NCBI RefSeq assembly: GCF_001426085.1
Contig: NZ_LMRR01000008.1
Location: forward strand, 1-64,000
Reading direction: 5' to 3'
DNA from: Rhodococcus sp. Leaf278
Lineage (GTDB): Bacteria; Actinomycetota; Actinomycetes; Mycobacteriales; Mycobacteriaceae
Length of the DNA stretch: 64,000 nt
Under the pieces are notes generated by a model. It had not been told where the DNA came from, searched no databases, and saw nothing but the letters and a program-made list of their open reading frames with translations. A program made the position numbers and the translations under genes. Positions 51,608 to 58,912 of this stretch are shown here, piece after piece (position 1 is the first letter of the stretch; every line of letters begins with the position of its first letter).

Positions 51608-52876
51608 ATGCACCTCAACGCGTTTCTGTACGGCTGCGGTCATCACAGTGCAGCGTGGCGGCATCCCGATTCGCGAGTGCAGGATCTCGGCGACATCGCC
51701 TACTACGAGGAGTTAGCGCAGCTGGCCGAACGGGGAAAGTTCGACGCCGTGTTCTTCGCCGACGGCCATTCGGTTCGCGACCCGGCGGGAGCTGGCACCT
51801 GGTTTCTCGAGCCGATTACGGCGCTGTCCGCCATGGCCAGAGCGACCACCCACATCGGTCTGGTCACCACTGTGTCGTCGACGTTCTACACACCGTTCCA
51901 TGCCGCGCGCATGCTCGCGTCGTTGGACCACATCAGCGGCGGCCGAGCCGGGTGGAACGTCGTCACCTCCATGTTCGACGCCGAGGCACGCAATCACGGG
52001 ATGGATGTCATCCCGGCTCGTGAGGAGCGGTATGCCCGCGCCGAAGAGTTCGTCGATACGGCACTGGCGCTGTGGGATTCGTGGGACGCCGATGCGTTGA
52101 CGCTCGATCGCGCCGGGATGTATGCAGACCCGGCAAAGGTGCATGCCATCGATCACGACGGCAAACACTTTCGCGTCGACGGTCCGTTGACGGTGCCGCG
52201 ATCACCTCAGGGCAGGCCGGTGCTGTTCCAGGCGGGGGCGTCGGGGCCGGGTCGTGATCTGGCGGCCCAGTACGCCGAGGCGATCTACGCCGTTGCCTAC
52301 GATCTTGTTGCAGCGCAGAGCTATTACGACGACGTGAAGGCGCTCATCGCCCACGCGGGCCGAGACAGTGCGGCAGTGGGCATCATGCCGGGTTTGGTGA
52401 CTTACATCGGATCGACGATGGACGAGGCCCGACGCAAGAAGGTCGAACTGGATCAGCTGCTGCCCAACGAACAGTCGCTGGCGATGCTGTCGACCTTCAC
52501 CGGACAGGAGTGTGCTGCTTGGGAACTCGATGATCCGGTGCCGCCGCTCCCGCCCGCGTCCGAGTTCCCCGGACCTCAGGGCCGCTACGAGACGATTCTG
52601 CGCATCGTCGAGAAGGACGGCCCCACCGTGCGTGAGTTGCTCGGCACGCTGGCTGCCGGCGGCGGGCATGCCACGATGATCGGCACGCCGGAGTCCATCG
52701 CCGACGAGATGGAATCGTGGATCGGTCGCGGTGCCGACGGATTCAACCTGATGTGCCCGCGCTACCCGGATTCATTGGCCGACTTCGTCGAGCACGTGGT
52801 CCCGATTCTGCAGCAGCGTGGCCTGTTTCGGTCCGAATACACGTCGTCGACGCTGCGGGGTCATCTGTCTCGCTGA
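51608..52876 (+). CDS. Flavin-dependent monooxygenase, NtaA/SnaA/DszA family
   Basis: 422 residues from ATG 51608. LLM-class TIM barrel: MHLNAFLYGCGHH start, AERGKFDAVFFADG, TTHIGLVTTVSSTFYTPFHAARMLASLDHISGGRAGWNVVTS, and QAGASGPGRDLAAQYAE, matching nitrilotriacetate/DszA monooxygenases that use FMNH2 and O2 and need a partner flavin reductase (not seen here). Second gene of the TPP-riboswitch operon. C-terminal end overlaps the convergent TetR stop by 16 bases. Confidence 0.85.
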   Translation: MHLNAFLYGCGHHSAAWRHPDSRVQDLGDIAYYEELAQLAERGKFDAVFFADGHSVRDPAGAGTWFLEPITALSAMARATTHIGLVTTVSSTFYTPFHAARMLASLDHISGGRAGWNVVTSMFDAEARNHGMDVIPAREERYARAEEFVDTALALWDSWDADALTLDRAGMYADPAKVHAIDHDGKHFRVDGPLTVPRSPQGRPVLFQAGASGPGRDLAAQYAEAIYAVAYDLVAAQSYYDDVKALIAHAGRDSAAVGIMPGLVTYIGSTMDEARRKKVELDQLLPNEQSLAMLSTFTGQECAAWELDDPVPPLPPASEFPGPQGRYETILRIVEKDGPTVRELLGTLAAGGGHATMIGTPESIADEMESWIGRGADGFNLMCPRYPDSLADFVEHVVPILQQRGLFRSEYTSSTLRGHLSR

Positions 52877-53478
52877 GCGGGGCGTCCGAAGACGCCACTA
52901 TCGACGAACGCCACGAGGGCGTCGAGGCCGTCCTCGCTCGAGCCATGCCACTGGCGAGCAAAGTTTTCCGCCGCACCGCCGATCAACATGGCTGTGACTC
53001 CGGGAGGTGCGGGTAGTTCGACGCCGGACTTTTCGAATGCGTGGAGACGCTCGACCCAGGGCTCGAATTGGACCTGCGTGAATCTTTGCAATCGTTCGGC
53101 AAATTCGGGGCTCACCCGTGCGGCGTCGCGGAGGGCATCGACGACGACCCGGTGGCGAGTGAGCAACTGCCAGAACACCTCTAGGTGGGGTCGCATGGTG
53201 GGGTGATCGCGGGCAGACGGATCCTGTGTCGCGACGATGATGTCCGCGTCCTCGCCGATCTGCTCGGCCAGGGCGAGGAGCAATTCGTCTTTGCCGGAGT
53301 AGTGGTTGTAGAACGATCCGGCCGAACGGCCGGCCTCTCGAGTGATGTCGACGATCTTTGTGTTGAGGTACCCGGTACGGGCGAAAACCGCACGAGCTGC
53401 ATTTTCCAGCTCGATGCGAGTCTGCTCGGCCTGTTGGGCCCGACTGGTGGCTGCCACCGTGGTCCTTCCTGTTGACAT
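52861..53478 (-). CDS. TetR family transcriptional regulator
   Basis: 205 residues, ATG 53478. DNA-binding domain LENAARAVFARTGYLNTKIVDITREAGRSAGSFYNHYSGKDELLLALAEQ is a full TetR helix-turn-helix; the C-terminal domain is a ligand/dimerisation bundle. Divergent from the quinone oxidoreductase at 53544 with a perfect palindrome in the gap. Confidence 0.9.
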   Translation of the reverse strand: MSTGRTTVAATSRAQQAEQTRIELENAARAVFARTGYLNTKIVDITREAGRSAGSFYNHYSGKDELLLALAEQIGEDADIIVATQDPSARDHPTMRPHLEVFWQLLTRHRVVVDALRDAARVSPEFAERLQRFTQVQFEPWVERLHAFEKSGVELPAPPGVTAMLIGGAAENFARQWHGSSEDGLDALVAFVDSGVFGRPAQRDR

Positions 53479-53496
53479 CTACGAGGTCACATTACA

Positions 53497-53516
53497 CACT
53501 GAATCAAAATTCAGTG
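53497..53516. promoter_or_regulatory. Candidate TetR operator
   Basis: Perfect 8-base inverted repeat CACTGAAT (53497-53504) and ATTCAGTG (53509-53516) with a 4-base spacer in the 65-base gap between the TetR and oxidoreductase genes. Symmetry and placement strongly suggest the operator. Confidence 0.7.
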
Positions 53517-53543
53517 AATAGTGATTCGGCAAAGGATGCAGAC

Positions 53544-54479
53544 ATGAAGGCAGCAGTTCTGAAGGAGTTCGGGGTACCGACTTACACGGACCATGACGAT
53601 CCGGCCCCGGCCGACGGCCTGGAGGTGATCGACGTCGCGGCGGCGACTCTCAACGCCGTCGATATCGTCATAGCGGCGGGTACGCACTACCTCAGCCCGC
53701 GGTCGCTGCCGACGGTGATCGGCATCGAAGGCGCGGGTACCACGCAGGACGGTCGCCGCGTCTACTTCTCACCGGTGCTCTCGCCCCATGGTTCGATGGC
53801 CGAACAGACGTTGGTGCCGACGGCATCGCTCATCGAACTACCCGACGGGCTGGACTTCTCGACCGCCGCGACACTGGGTAACGCGGGCCTGGCCGCGCTG
53901 ATGCCACTGACCCACGGGGCTCGAATGACACCGGGGGAGAACGTCGTGATCCTCGGCGGCACCGGAGTGGTCGGGCGCCTCGCTGTACAGGCGGCGCGAT
54001 TGCTCGGCGCAGGATCGATCACGGTCGTTGGACGTGACGAGAACGCCCTCGAATCCACCCGTGAACTCGGGGCCACGGCGACGGTTGCCATCGGCGACAA
54101 GAGTGTCGAGGAGCTGAGTTCTGCCATTCGACAGGCATCGTCAGGTGCTGATGTCGTTGTCGATTATGCCTGGGGCACAGTTGCTCTCGCGGCCCTGCAT
54201 GCGGGTAACCGTCTCGTTCGGCTGGTGCAGATCGGTGACCGAGCCGGAGCCGAGACCACCGTCCCGGCGCAACTCATGCGTTCCCTCGGAGCAAGCATCC
54301 TCGGATTCATGCCGCTGCACTACGGGCAGGGTGCGACCTCGCAGGCGTATCGCACCCTGACCGGCTGGGCTGTCGCCGGGCGGATCGCAGTGGAATACGA
54401 GAACATGCCACTGGCCGAGGTGGCGAATGCATGGGAGCGAGCCCCACGAACCCGTCACAAGCTGGTACTGGTCCCCTGA
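53544..54479 (+). CDS. Quinone oxidoreductase-like MDR protein
   Basis: 311 residues from ATG 53544. GroES-like N-domain (AATLNAVDIVIAAGTHY) then Rossmann domain NVVILGGTGVVGRLAVQAARLLG near residue 135 and DVVVDYAWG. No zinc-binding cysteines. Reduces quinones, enones or aldehydes with NADPH. Regulated by the divergent TetR, probably in response to its substrate. Confidence 0.85.
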   Translation: MKAAVLKEFGVPTYTDHDDPAPADGLEVIDVAAATLNAVDIVIAAGTHYLSPRSLPTVIGIEGAGTTQDGRRVYFSPVLSPHGSMAEQTLVPTASLIELPDGLDFSTAATLGNAGLAALMPLTHGARMTPGENVVILGGTGVVGRLAVQAARLLGAGSITVVGRDENALESTRELGATATVAIGDKSVEELSSAIRQASSGADVVVDYAWGTVALAALHAGNRLVRLVQIGDRAGAETTVPAQLMRSLGASILGFMPLHYGQGATSQAYRTLTGWAVAGRIAVEYENMPLAEVANAWERAPRTRHKLVLVP

Positions 54480-54511
54480 CCCATCAGCCCATCAGCCCAT
54501 CGACCCATCAG
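54480..54511. repeat. Short CCCATCAG tandem repeat
   Basis: Four head-to-tail copies of CCCATCAG, the third shortened to CCCATCG, between two convergent genes. The stop codon of the minus-strand hydrolase lies in the last copy. Confidence 0.7.
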
Positions 54512-55398
54512 TCCAGCGAGTCGATGAATTCCTTTGTCAGTCTTGCGATGTCGTCGGCGTGCGAGATCGGCGACCAATGCCCCGCCGGAATGTCGTTGCG
54601 GGTGAGGTTCTTCACCCACTTGCCGGTGTCGTCGTAGTGGTACGGACGCACTGCGACGTCCTCGGTGTTGACGATGAGCTGAACGGGAATGTCGATGTAT
54701 CGATCCCGCGGGTTGGTCAGCAGCGGAATGATGTTGGCGCGGTACAGCTTGGTTCCGTTGGTGGCATCCGACCACAGGGTGGGGTTCTGCGTGACGAGCG
54801 CCGGGTCGACTCCCGAGAACTCCTCGAGGAATGCCGGCCAGCCCTTGGCGAACTGCCGTTTGATTCGCAGGTTGGCAAGGATCGGGACGTGGAAGGTTGC
54901 GGTGTACCAGGACGCGCGTACCTGGGCGAGCACCTGTTTGATGCCGGTGAGAGTGGGTTTGCGCAATCGCGACTGCGACCACTTTCCGAGATGGTCGAGG
55001 TTGGGTCCCGAAACGGAAGTGTAGGAACGGATTCGATCCTTCGCCTGCGGCTGGGCCGCGGCCTCCCATACCTCGACGGCCCCCCAGTCGTGTGCGAGCA
55101 CGTGCACCGGGGCATCGGGGCTGACCGCATCTGCCACGGCGTAGAAGTCCGACGCGAGGCGGGCCAACTTGTACGCCGACTGCTCGGTGGGCACTGTGCT
55201 CTCGCCTGCTCCGCGCGAGTCGTAGCTGATCACCCGGAAGCGATCCTCGAGCTGGGGCACGATGTGGCTCCACAGTTCGTGAGTATCCGGCCAGCCGTGT
55301 ACGAGGACGATGGGATCGCCGTCGGGGTTGCCGCTCTCGAACACCGCCAACCGAATTCCCTCGTTGACGACTGTCGTACGAACTGCGTTGCTGTTCAA
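54508..55398 (-). CDS. Alpha/beta hydrolase, epoxide hydrolase-like
   Basis: 296 residues from TTG 55398; a TAG stop lies four codons earlier in frame and no ATG/GTG follows in the first 20 codons, so TTG is the best start. LVHGWPDTHELW (HGWPD oxyanion), nucleophile Asp104 in LAHDWGA, and a late GHWSPI His. An Asp nucleophile with HGWP marks the epoxide hydrolase / haloalkane dehalogenase class. Substrate unknown. Next upstream gene is a ferredoxin-type reductase 12 bases away. Confidence 0.8.
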   Translation of the reverse strand: MNSNAVRTTVVNEGIRLAVFESGNPDGDPIVLVHGWPDTHELWSHIVPQLEDRFRVISYDSRGAGESTVPTEQSAYKLARLASDFYAVADAVSPDAPVHVLAHDWGAVEVWEAAAQPQAKDRIRSYTSVSGPNLDHLGKWSQSRLRKPTLTGIKQVLAQVRASWYTATFHVPILANLRIKRQFAKGWPAFLEEFSGVDPALVTQNPTLWSDATNGTKLYRANIIPLLTNPRDRYIDIPVQLIVNTEDVAVRPYHYDDTGKWVKNLTRNDIPAGHWSPISHADDIARLTKEFIDSLD

Positions 55399-55410
55399 CA
55401 GTGTTCCGTT

Positions 55411-56517
55411 CTATAGATCGAGTACGAGGCGCGCGCTTCGGGCACGTGACACGCAGATGAGCATGTGATCGCGTTGCTCCTCCGGGGTCAATCGCGACTC
55501 CAGGTGTTCGGGCTCGCCGGAAAGCACCCGGACCTTGCAGGTACCGCAGAAGCCCTGCTGGCACGAGTACGCGATATTGGGCTTCTGTTCCTTGACTGCG
55601 GTCAATACGGAAGCGTCGGCGGCCACCTCGAGCACAGCTCCGCTGCTGATCAACTGAACCTGGAACGGCTGGCCGTCGAGAATCGGTGGCGGGCCGAAGC
55701 GCTCGAAATGCAGTGCGGTGGAGGGGCACTCACGGAAGTCGCGGCGGACGGCGTCGAGCATGGGGGTAGGTCCGCAGCAGTAGACTGCACCGCCGGCTGG
55801 GGCGCGCTCGAGCAGTTCACCCTCACTGGGGTATCCGTGCACGTCATCGGTCCGGACGAACACGCGGTCCGACTCCCAGCTTTCGATCTCCTCGAGAAAC
55901 GGCATCGTGTCGCGGGAGCGACCGCAGTACACGAACTGCCAGTCCATCCCGAGAATCCGTGCCGCGCGGACCATGGCAATGATCGGTGTGATGCCGATGC
56001 CGCCGGCGATGAACAGAGCACTGCCCTCGGCGACGAAGGGGAAGCCGTTGCGGGGACCGTGAACAACAACCTCGGTGCCGGGCTCGAGTGCATGCATCTC
56101 GATGGAACCGCCTGCGCCGGTAGGAATTCGGCGCACTGCGATGCGGTAGCAACTGCGATCGGACGGATCGCCGCACAGCGAGTACTGCCGACGGCGACCC
56201 GACGGCAGGTGCAGATCGAGGTGGCAGCCAGGATGCCAGGTCGGCAATTGCTCCCCCGTCGGCGACGCGAGGGTCAAGGCAGCAACATCGTTGTCCTCGG
56301 CGACTATCTCGCGGTCCACGACCACCAGCCGCAGCGCGGAATCAGGATTGTGGCCGGCTACTGCGTCGTCGTACTCCTTGCCCGCCGTCGCATGCATGTA
56401 GCCGTTGAGGAACGTACCGAGCATCTGCATCGAGCGATCGGGTCGGGACCGTCCGCGCAGATCCGGCGGCGGATCCTTGGGTAGCAACCGCGGAACGCGG
56501 CGCGTCGATAGTTTCAC
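55411..56517 (-). CDS. FNR-type oxidoreductase with C-terminal 2Fe-2S ferredoxin domain
   Basis: 368 residues from GTG 56517 (GTGA overlap with the upstream gene). N-terminal RRVPRLLPKDPPPDL tail, FAD domain with RRQYSLCGDP (RxYS), NAD domain with ALFIAGGIGITPI and YCCGPTPMLDAV, then a plant-type ferredoxin with CQQGFCGTC plus a late Cys in MLICVSRA. This is the vanillate/phthalate-type (PDR) reductase that carries electrons from NADH to an oxygenase. Its partner is not obvious; the PF10118 protein encoded upstream is a candidate. Confidence 0.88.
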   Translation of the reverse strand: MKLSTRRVPRLLPKDPPPDLRGRSRPDRSMQMLGTFLNGYMHATAGKEYDDAVAGHNPDSALRLVVVDREIVAEDNDVAALTLASPTGEQLPTWHPGCHLDLHLPSGRRRQYSLCGDPSDRSCYRIAVRRIPTGAGGSIEMHALEPGTEVVVHGPRNGFPFVAEGSALFIAGGIGITPIIAMVRAARILGMDWQFVYCGRSRDTMPFLEEIESWESDRVFVRTDDVHGYPSEGELLERAPAGGAVYCCGPTPMLDAVRRDFRECPSTALHFERFGPPPILDGQPFQVQLISSGAVLEVAADASVLTAVKEQKPNIAYSCQQGFCGTCKVRVLSGEPEHLESRLTPEEQRDHMLICVSRARSARLVLDL

Positions 56518-57413
56518 CGCGCGGCAGCCTGCGCGGCCGGGGAGGATGCCAGGTAGCGCACGGCCTGAGCCGTGGAGCCTTCCTGACTCGGGTGGTACGA
56601 CTTCTTGAGGTAGCGCGACATGCTGCGGCCGACGTGCGTCAGGGCCGGCAGGGTGCCGCGTTTGACCGACTTTCTCCACAGTGCGGAGCGCGGCTTGCGG
56701 ACGGACTTCGGTGCCGACTGCAACTCCGGGTCGTTCTTCATCAAGAAGATGATCCCGCGCTGCCAGATGTACGCCATCAACGGCACGACCACGACGAATG
56801 TGCGCAGGCGACGCACCTCGCGTTTGTCGAAGTAGCGAAGGGTGTCGTACGCGACCGAGCGATGCTCCACCTCTTCGGCACCGTGCCAGCGCAGCAGGTC
56901 GAGCATCGTGGGGTGGATGCCCGCGCGGTCGAGGCCGTCGGCGTTGAGCACCCAGTCGCCGAGGAATGCCGTGACGTGTTCGATGGCGGCGATCAGAGCC
57001 AGTCGCTCGACGAGGTTGTTCTTGGAGCGCAGGCTGGTGACCGAGTCGGCTCCGAGCACCTTGCCGAAGGTCCAGTCCATCTGGTCGGTGAACGGCTTGG
57101 GGTCGAGTCCGTTGGCCTCGAGATGTACGAGGACGCCGGTGTGGGCCTCGGCGTGGACGGCTTCCTGGCCGATGAAGCCGATGACGTCGTCGCGCAGCTT
57201 CTCGTCGTCGATGTAGGGCAGAGCTTCTTTGAACGTATCGACGAACCAGTGCTCACCGGCGGGAAGTATCAGGTGCAGCACGTTGAGAACGTGTGTGGTG
57301 TACGGATCGCCCGGCACCCAGTGCATCGGCAGATCGCTCCAGTCGAACTTGACGTTCCTGGCCTGAAGCATCACTTCGCCCGGATCCGATGCGACGGCAG
57401 TGCGCTTGTTCAT
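56514..57413 (-). CDS. PF10118 metal-dependent hydrolase-like protein
   Basis: 299 residues from ATG 57413 with a strong GGAGGAGG upstream. Helical, with HWFVDTFKEALPYI, then QEAVHAEAHTG, ALIAAIEHVTAFLGD and WHGAEEVEHRSVAYD: repeated Glu/His pairs of a ferritin-like di-iron site. The family is annotated metal-dependent hydrolase but is ferritin-like and may be an oxygenase. Coupling to a PDR-type reductase by GTGA overlap supports an oxygenase idea; this is inference. Confidence 0.82.
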   Translation of the reverse strand: MNKRTAVASDPGEVMLQARNVKFDWSDLPMHWVPGDPYTTHVLNVLHLILPAGEHWFVDTFKEALPYIDDEKLRDDVIGFIGQEAVHAEAHTGVLVHLEANGLDPKPFTDQMDWTFGKVLGADSVTSLRSKNNLVERLALIAAIEHVTAFLGDWVLNADGLDRAGIHPTMLDLLRWHGAEEVEHRSVAYDTLRYFDKREVRRLRTFVVVVPLMAYIWQRGIIFLMKNDPELQSAPKSVRKPRSALWRKSVKRGTLPALTHVGRSMSRYLKKSYHPSQEGSTAQAVRYLASSPAAQAAAR

Positions 57414-57560
57414 CGAGCCGACCTCCTCCACGTCCGCGATGTGGCCGATGCCACAGCGCGAGACTTAGTATAAACACCGGTTACAGGTAAAAGGAACCAC
57501 GTCGGTACCGCCAGGAGTGGAGCCCGCGGAACGACAGTTGAGCAGTGAGAGACTCCTGTG

Positions 57561-58076
57561 ATGACCGACCCCTCCCCAGCGGCTGTTCCCCCGAGCAGCG
57601 TCCCCATTGTCTGGCCCACCGAATGGCCCGCCGACGTGCGAAAAATCGCCGACGCCACCGTCGAGGCCCTCGCCGCGGTTGCGACGAAAGATCCGGTGGC
57701 ATTCGAAGACGCCGTCGACATGCTGGACCGCTCGGACCCGGCCAGGGCCGGGCGCGTGCATGCAGAAATGGTACGGAGTTTGCTCGAAGAGGTATATAGC
57801 GACGGTTTGACCGGCGAGAACGTCCAAGAAGTACTTGCTCGAACAGTCAAGGGCGCGGGATGGTTGCCGAACCTGGACATCGCCGGGTTCGTCGAGGTGC
57901 TCACCGGCGCATTGGGTGTGACCGACGTCGACGAACAGTCGCGCGCGAGGCCGCGGCCTGCGCACGCGCTGTTGGTGGTGGCGGATCTGCTCGCTGTTCG
58001 CAAAGGCAAGGCCGAAACGTACGTGCGCTATGCATTGGCGGAAATTCACCGCGCTCAGACAATCGAGATGCCCTAG
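57561..58076 (+). CDS. Conserved hypothetical protein
   Basis: 171 residues from ATG 57561 (GTG 57558 one codon earlier). All-helical appearance: VPIVWPTEWPADVRKIADATVEALAAV, AEMVRSLLEEVYSD, VQEVLARTVKGAGWLPNLDIAGFVEVLTGALGV and HALLVVADLLAVRKGKAETYVRYAL. No family recognised. Reads as a real gene by length and even composition. Followed by a hairpin at 58152. Confidence 0.6.
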   Translation: MTDPSPAAVPPSSVPIVWPTEWPADVRKIADATVEALAAVATKDPVAFEDAVDMLDRSDPARAGRVHAEMVRSLLEEVYSDGLTGENVQEVLARTVKGAGWLPNLDIAGFVEVLTGALGVTDVDEQSRARPRPAHALLVVADLLAVRKGKAETYVRYALAEIHRAQTIEMP

Positions 58077-58151
58077 CGAGATCTTCGACTGTATTGCTCG
58101 AGTGCTAGACAGGCGAAGAAAGCGCTACCGACGCGAGGCGGCGCGTCGAGA

Positions 58152-58198
58152 TCGCAGTTGTGCAGGCGAGGAGGGCGTTTTGGCCAACACAACTGCGA
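58152..58198. terminator. Hairpin between convergent genes
   Basis: Perfect 11-base inverted repeat TCGCAGTTGTG (58152-58162) and its complement at 58188-58198, with a 25-base loop that contains a TTTT run. It sits between the hypothetical gene and the LeuA-domain gene, which converge. A two-way terminator is the simplest reading. Confidence 0.45.
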
Positions 58199-58216
58199 AC
58201 TCGGCACTGGGTCGGG

Positions 58217-58684
58217 CTACCGATGCAGCAGGTTGGCCCCGGCGATGACGGCCCGCACGGCCGACAGGTGCGCGTCGGCATCCATGCCCATCGACCATTC
58301 GCGGCGACCGTCGTGCTCGGCCTGGATGAAGGTGGCGGTCTCGTCGCCGATGTTCTGCTGGTGAAACGAGAGAATCTCGATACGGACTCCGGCATCGTGC
58401 AACATCGACGTCAGCGCCTCGATCGGACCGTAAGTCGTTGCGGCACAAGTAATGATGGTGTCGCCGATGCCGAAGGTCGCATCGAAATCGGTTCGCCCAC
58501 CAGGTGCCCTACCGGCAGTCCACGACCCCAGGCGGAGCGGTCCGGTGGTGGGTGAGAAGCGTTCGATGAAGGTCGCCCACGACATGTGTTGCCAGGTGAT
58601 CTCGTCACACATGGTGCGCGGCAGCGGGCAATCGAATCGGTCGAAGAAGGGATCGGTGGCGAGAGAAGAAGCAAGTGCATTCAT
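58217..58684 (-). CDS. Stand-alone LeuA allosteric (leucine-binding) domain protein
   Basis: 155 residues from ATG 58684; GGAAG lies 9 bases upstream. The C-terminal two-thirds match the regulatory domain of 2-isopropylmalate synthase: GPIEALTSMLHDAGVRIEILSF, a QNIGDETATFIQAEHDG segment, then GMDADAHLSAVRAVIAGANLL. The catalytic TIM barrel is absent; the first 60 residues (CPLPRTMCDEITWQHMSWATF) are unique. It may bind leucine and act on another protein or duplicate leucine sensing. Preceded by an apparent leader peptide and hairpins. Confidence 0.78.
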   Translation of the reverse strand: MNALASSLATDPFFDRFDCPLPRTMCDEITWQHMSWATFIERFSPTTGPLRLGSWTAGRAPGGRTDFDATFGIGDTIITCAATTYGPIEALTSMLHDAGVRIEILSFHQQNIGDETATFIQAEHDGRREWSMGMDADAHLSAVRAVIAGANLLHR

Positions 58685-58693
58685 GGGAATGGT

Positions 58694-58764
58694 CTTCCGA
58701 ATGTGAAGGGAGGACCGAGAGAGCACGACGACCCGCAGCGAGGGGTCGGTCCGAATCAGACCCC
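58694..58764 (-). promoter_or_regulatory. Attenuator-like alternative hairpins in the leader
   Basis: On the minus strand GGGGTC at the end of the leader peptide (58764-58759) can pair with GACCCC (58747-58742). The overlapping CGACCC (58748-58743) can pair instead with GGGTCG (58734-58729). A third pair, CTTC (58708-58705) with GAAG (58697-58694), would hide the ribosome-binding site of the LeuA-domain gene. Mutually exclusive pairings of this kind are what a transcriptional or translational attenuator needs. Confidence 0.5.
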
Positions 58765-58797
58765 GCTACGGCGGCGTACTACGAGAATGCGCTTCAC
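58756..58797 (-). CDS. Branched-chain leader peptide, leaderless start (attenuator)
   Basis: 13 residues, MKRILVVRRRSGV, from GTG 58797 to TGA at 58756. Four consecutive Ile-Leu-Val-Val codons are as expected for a branched-chain amino acid attenuator. The GTG lies 7 bases after a -10 TACTGT, so the mRNA may begin at the start codon. Too short to be found by length-based gene calling. The assignment is by composition and context; stalling has not been shown. Confidence 0.55.
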   Translation of the reverse strand: MKRILVVRRRSGV

Positions 58798-58804
58798 AAC
58801 GCCG

Positions 58805-58834
58805 ACAGTAGCCCCGACCTTTGCGGTGTCGCAA
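58805..58834 (-). promoter_or_regulatory. Promoter of the leader/LeuA-domain transcript
   Basis: On the minus strand TTGCGA (58834-58829) and TACTGT (58810-58805) with an 18-base spacer, ending 7 bases before the leader GTG. Good agreement with actinobacterial SigA promoters and leaderless mRNAs. Confidence 0.6.
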
Positions 58835-58912
58835 GTATCGAACGAATACTGATCTCTAGGACACGAGCTAGATGTCCGCATATATTGCACGATTCGTTGT
58901 AACTTTGGCCCC

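Noticed and set aside
58685..58726. Upstream extension of the LeuA-domain gene to 58726
   Set aside because: It would place the start inside the hairpin region and lacks a ribosome-binding site; ATG 58684 has GGAAG in place.
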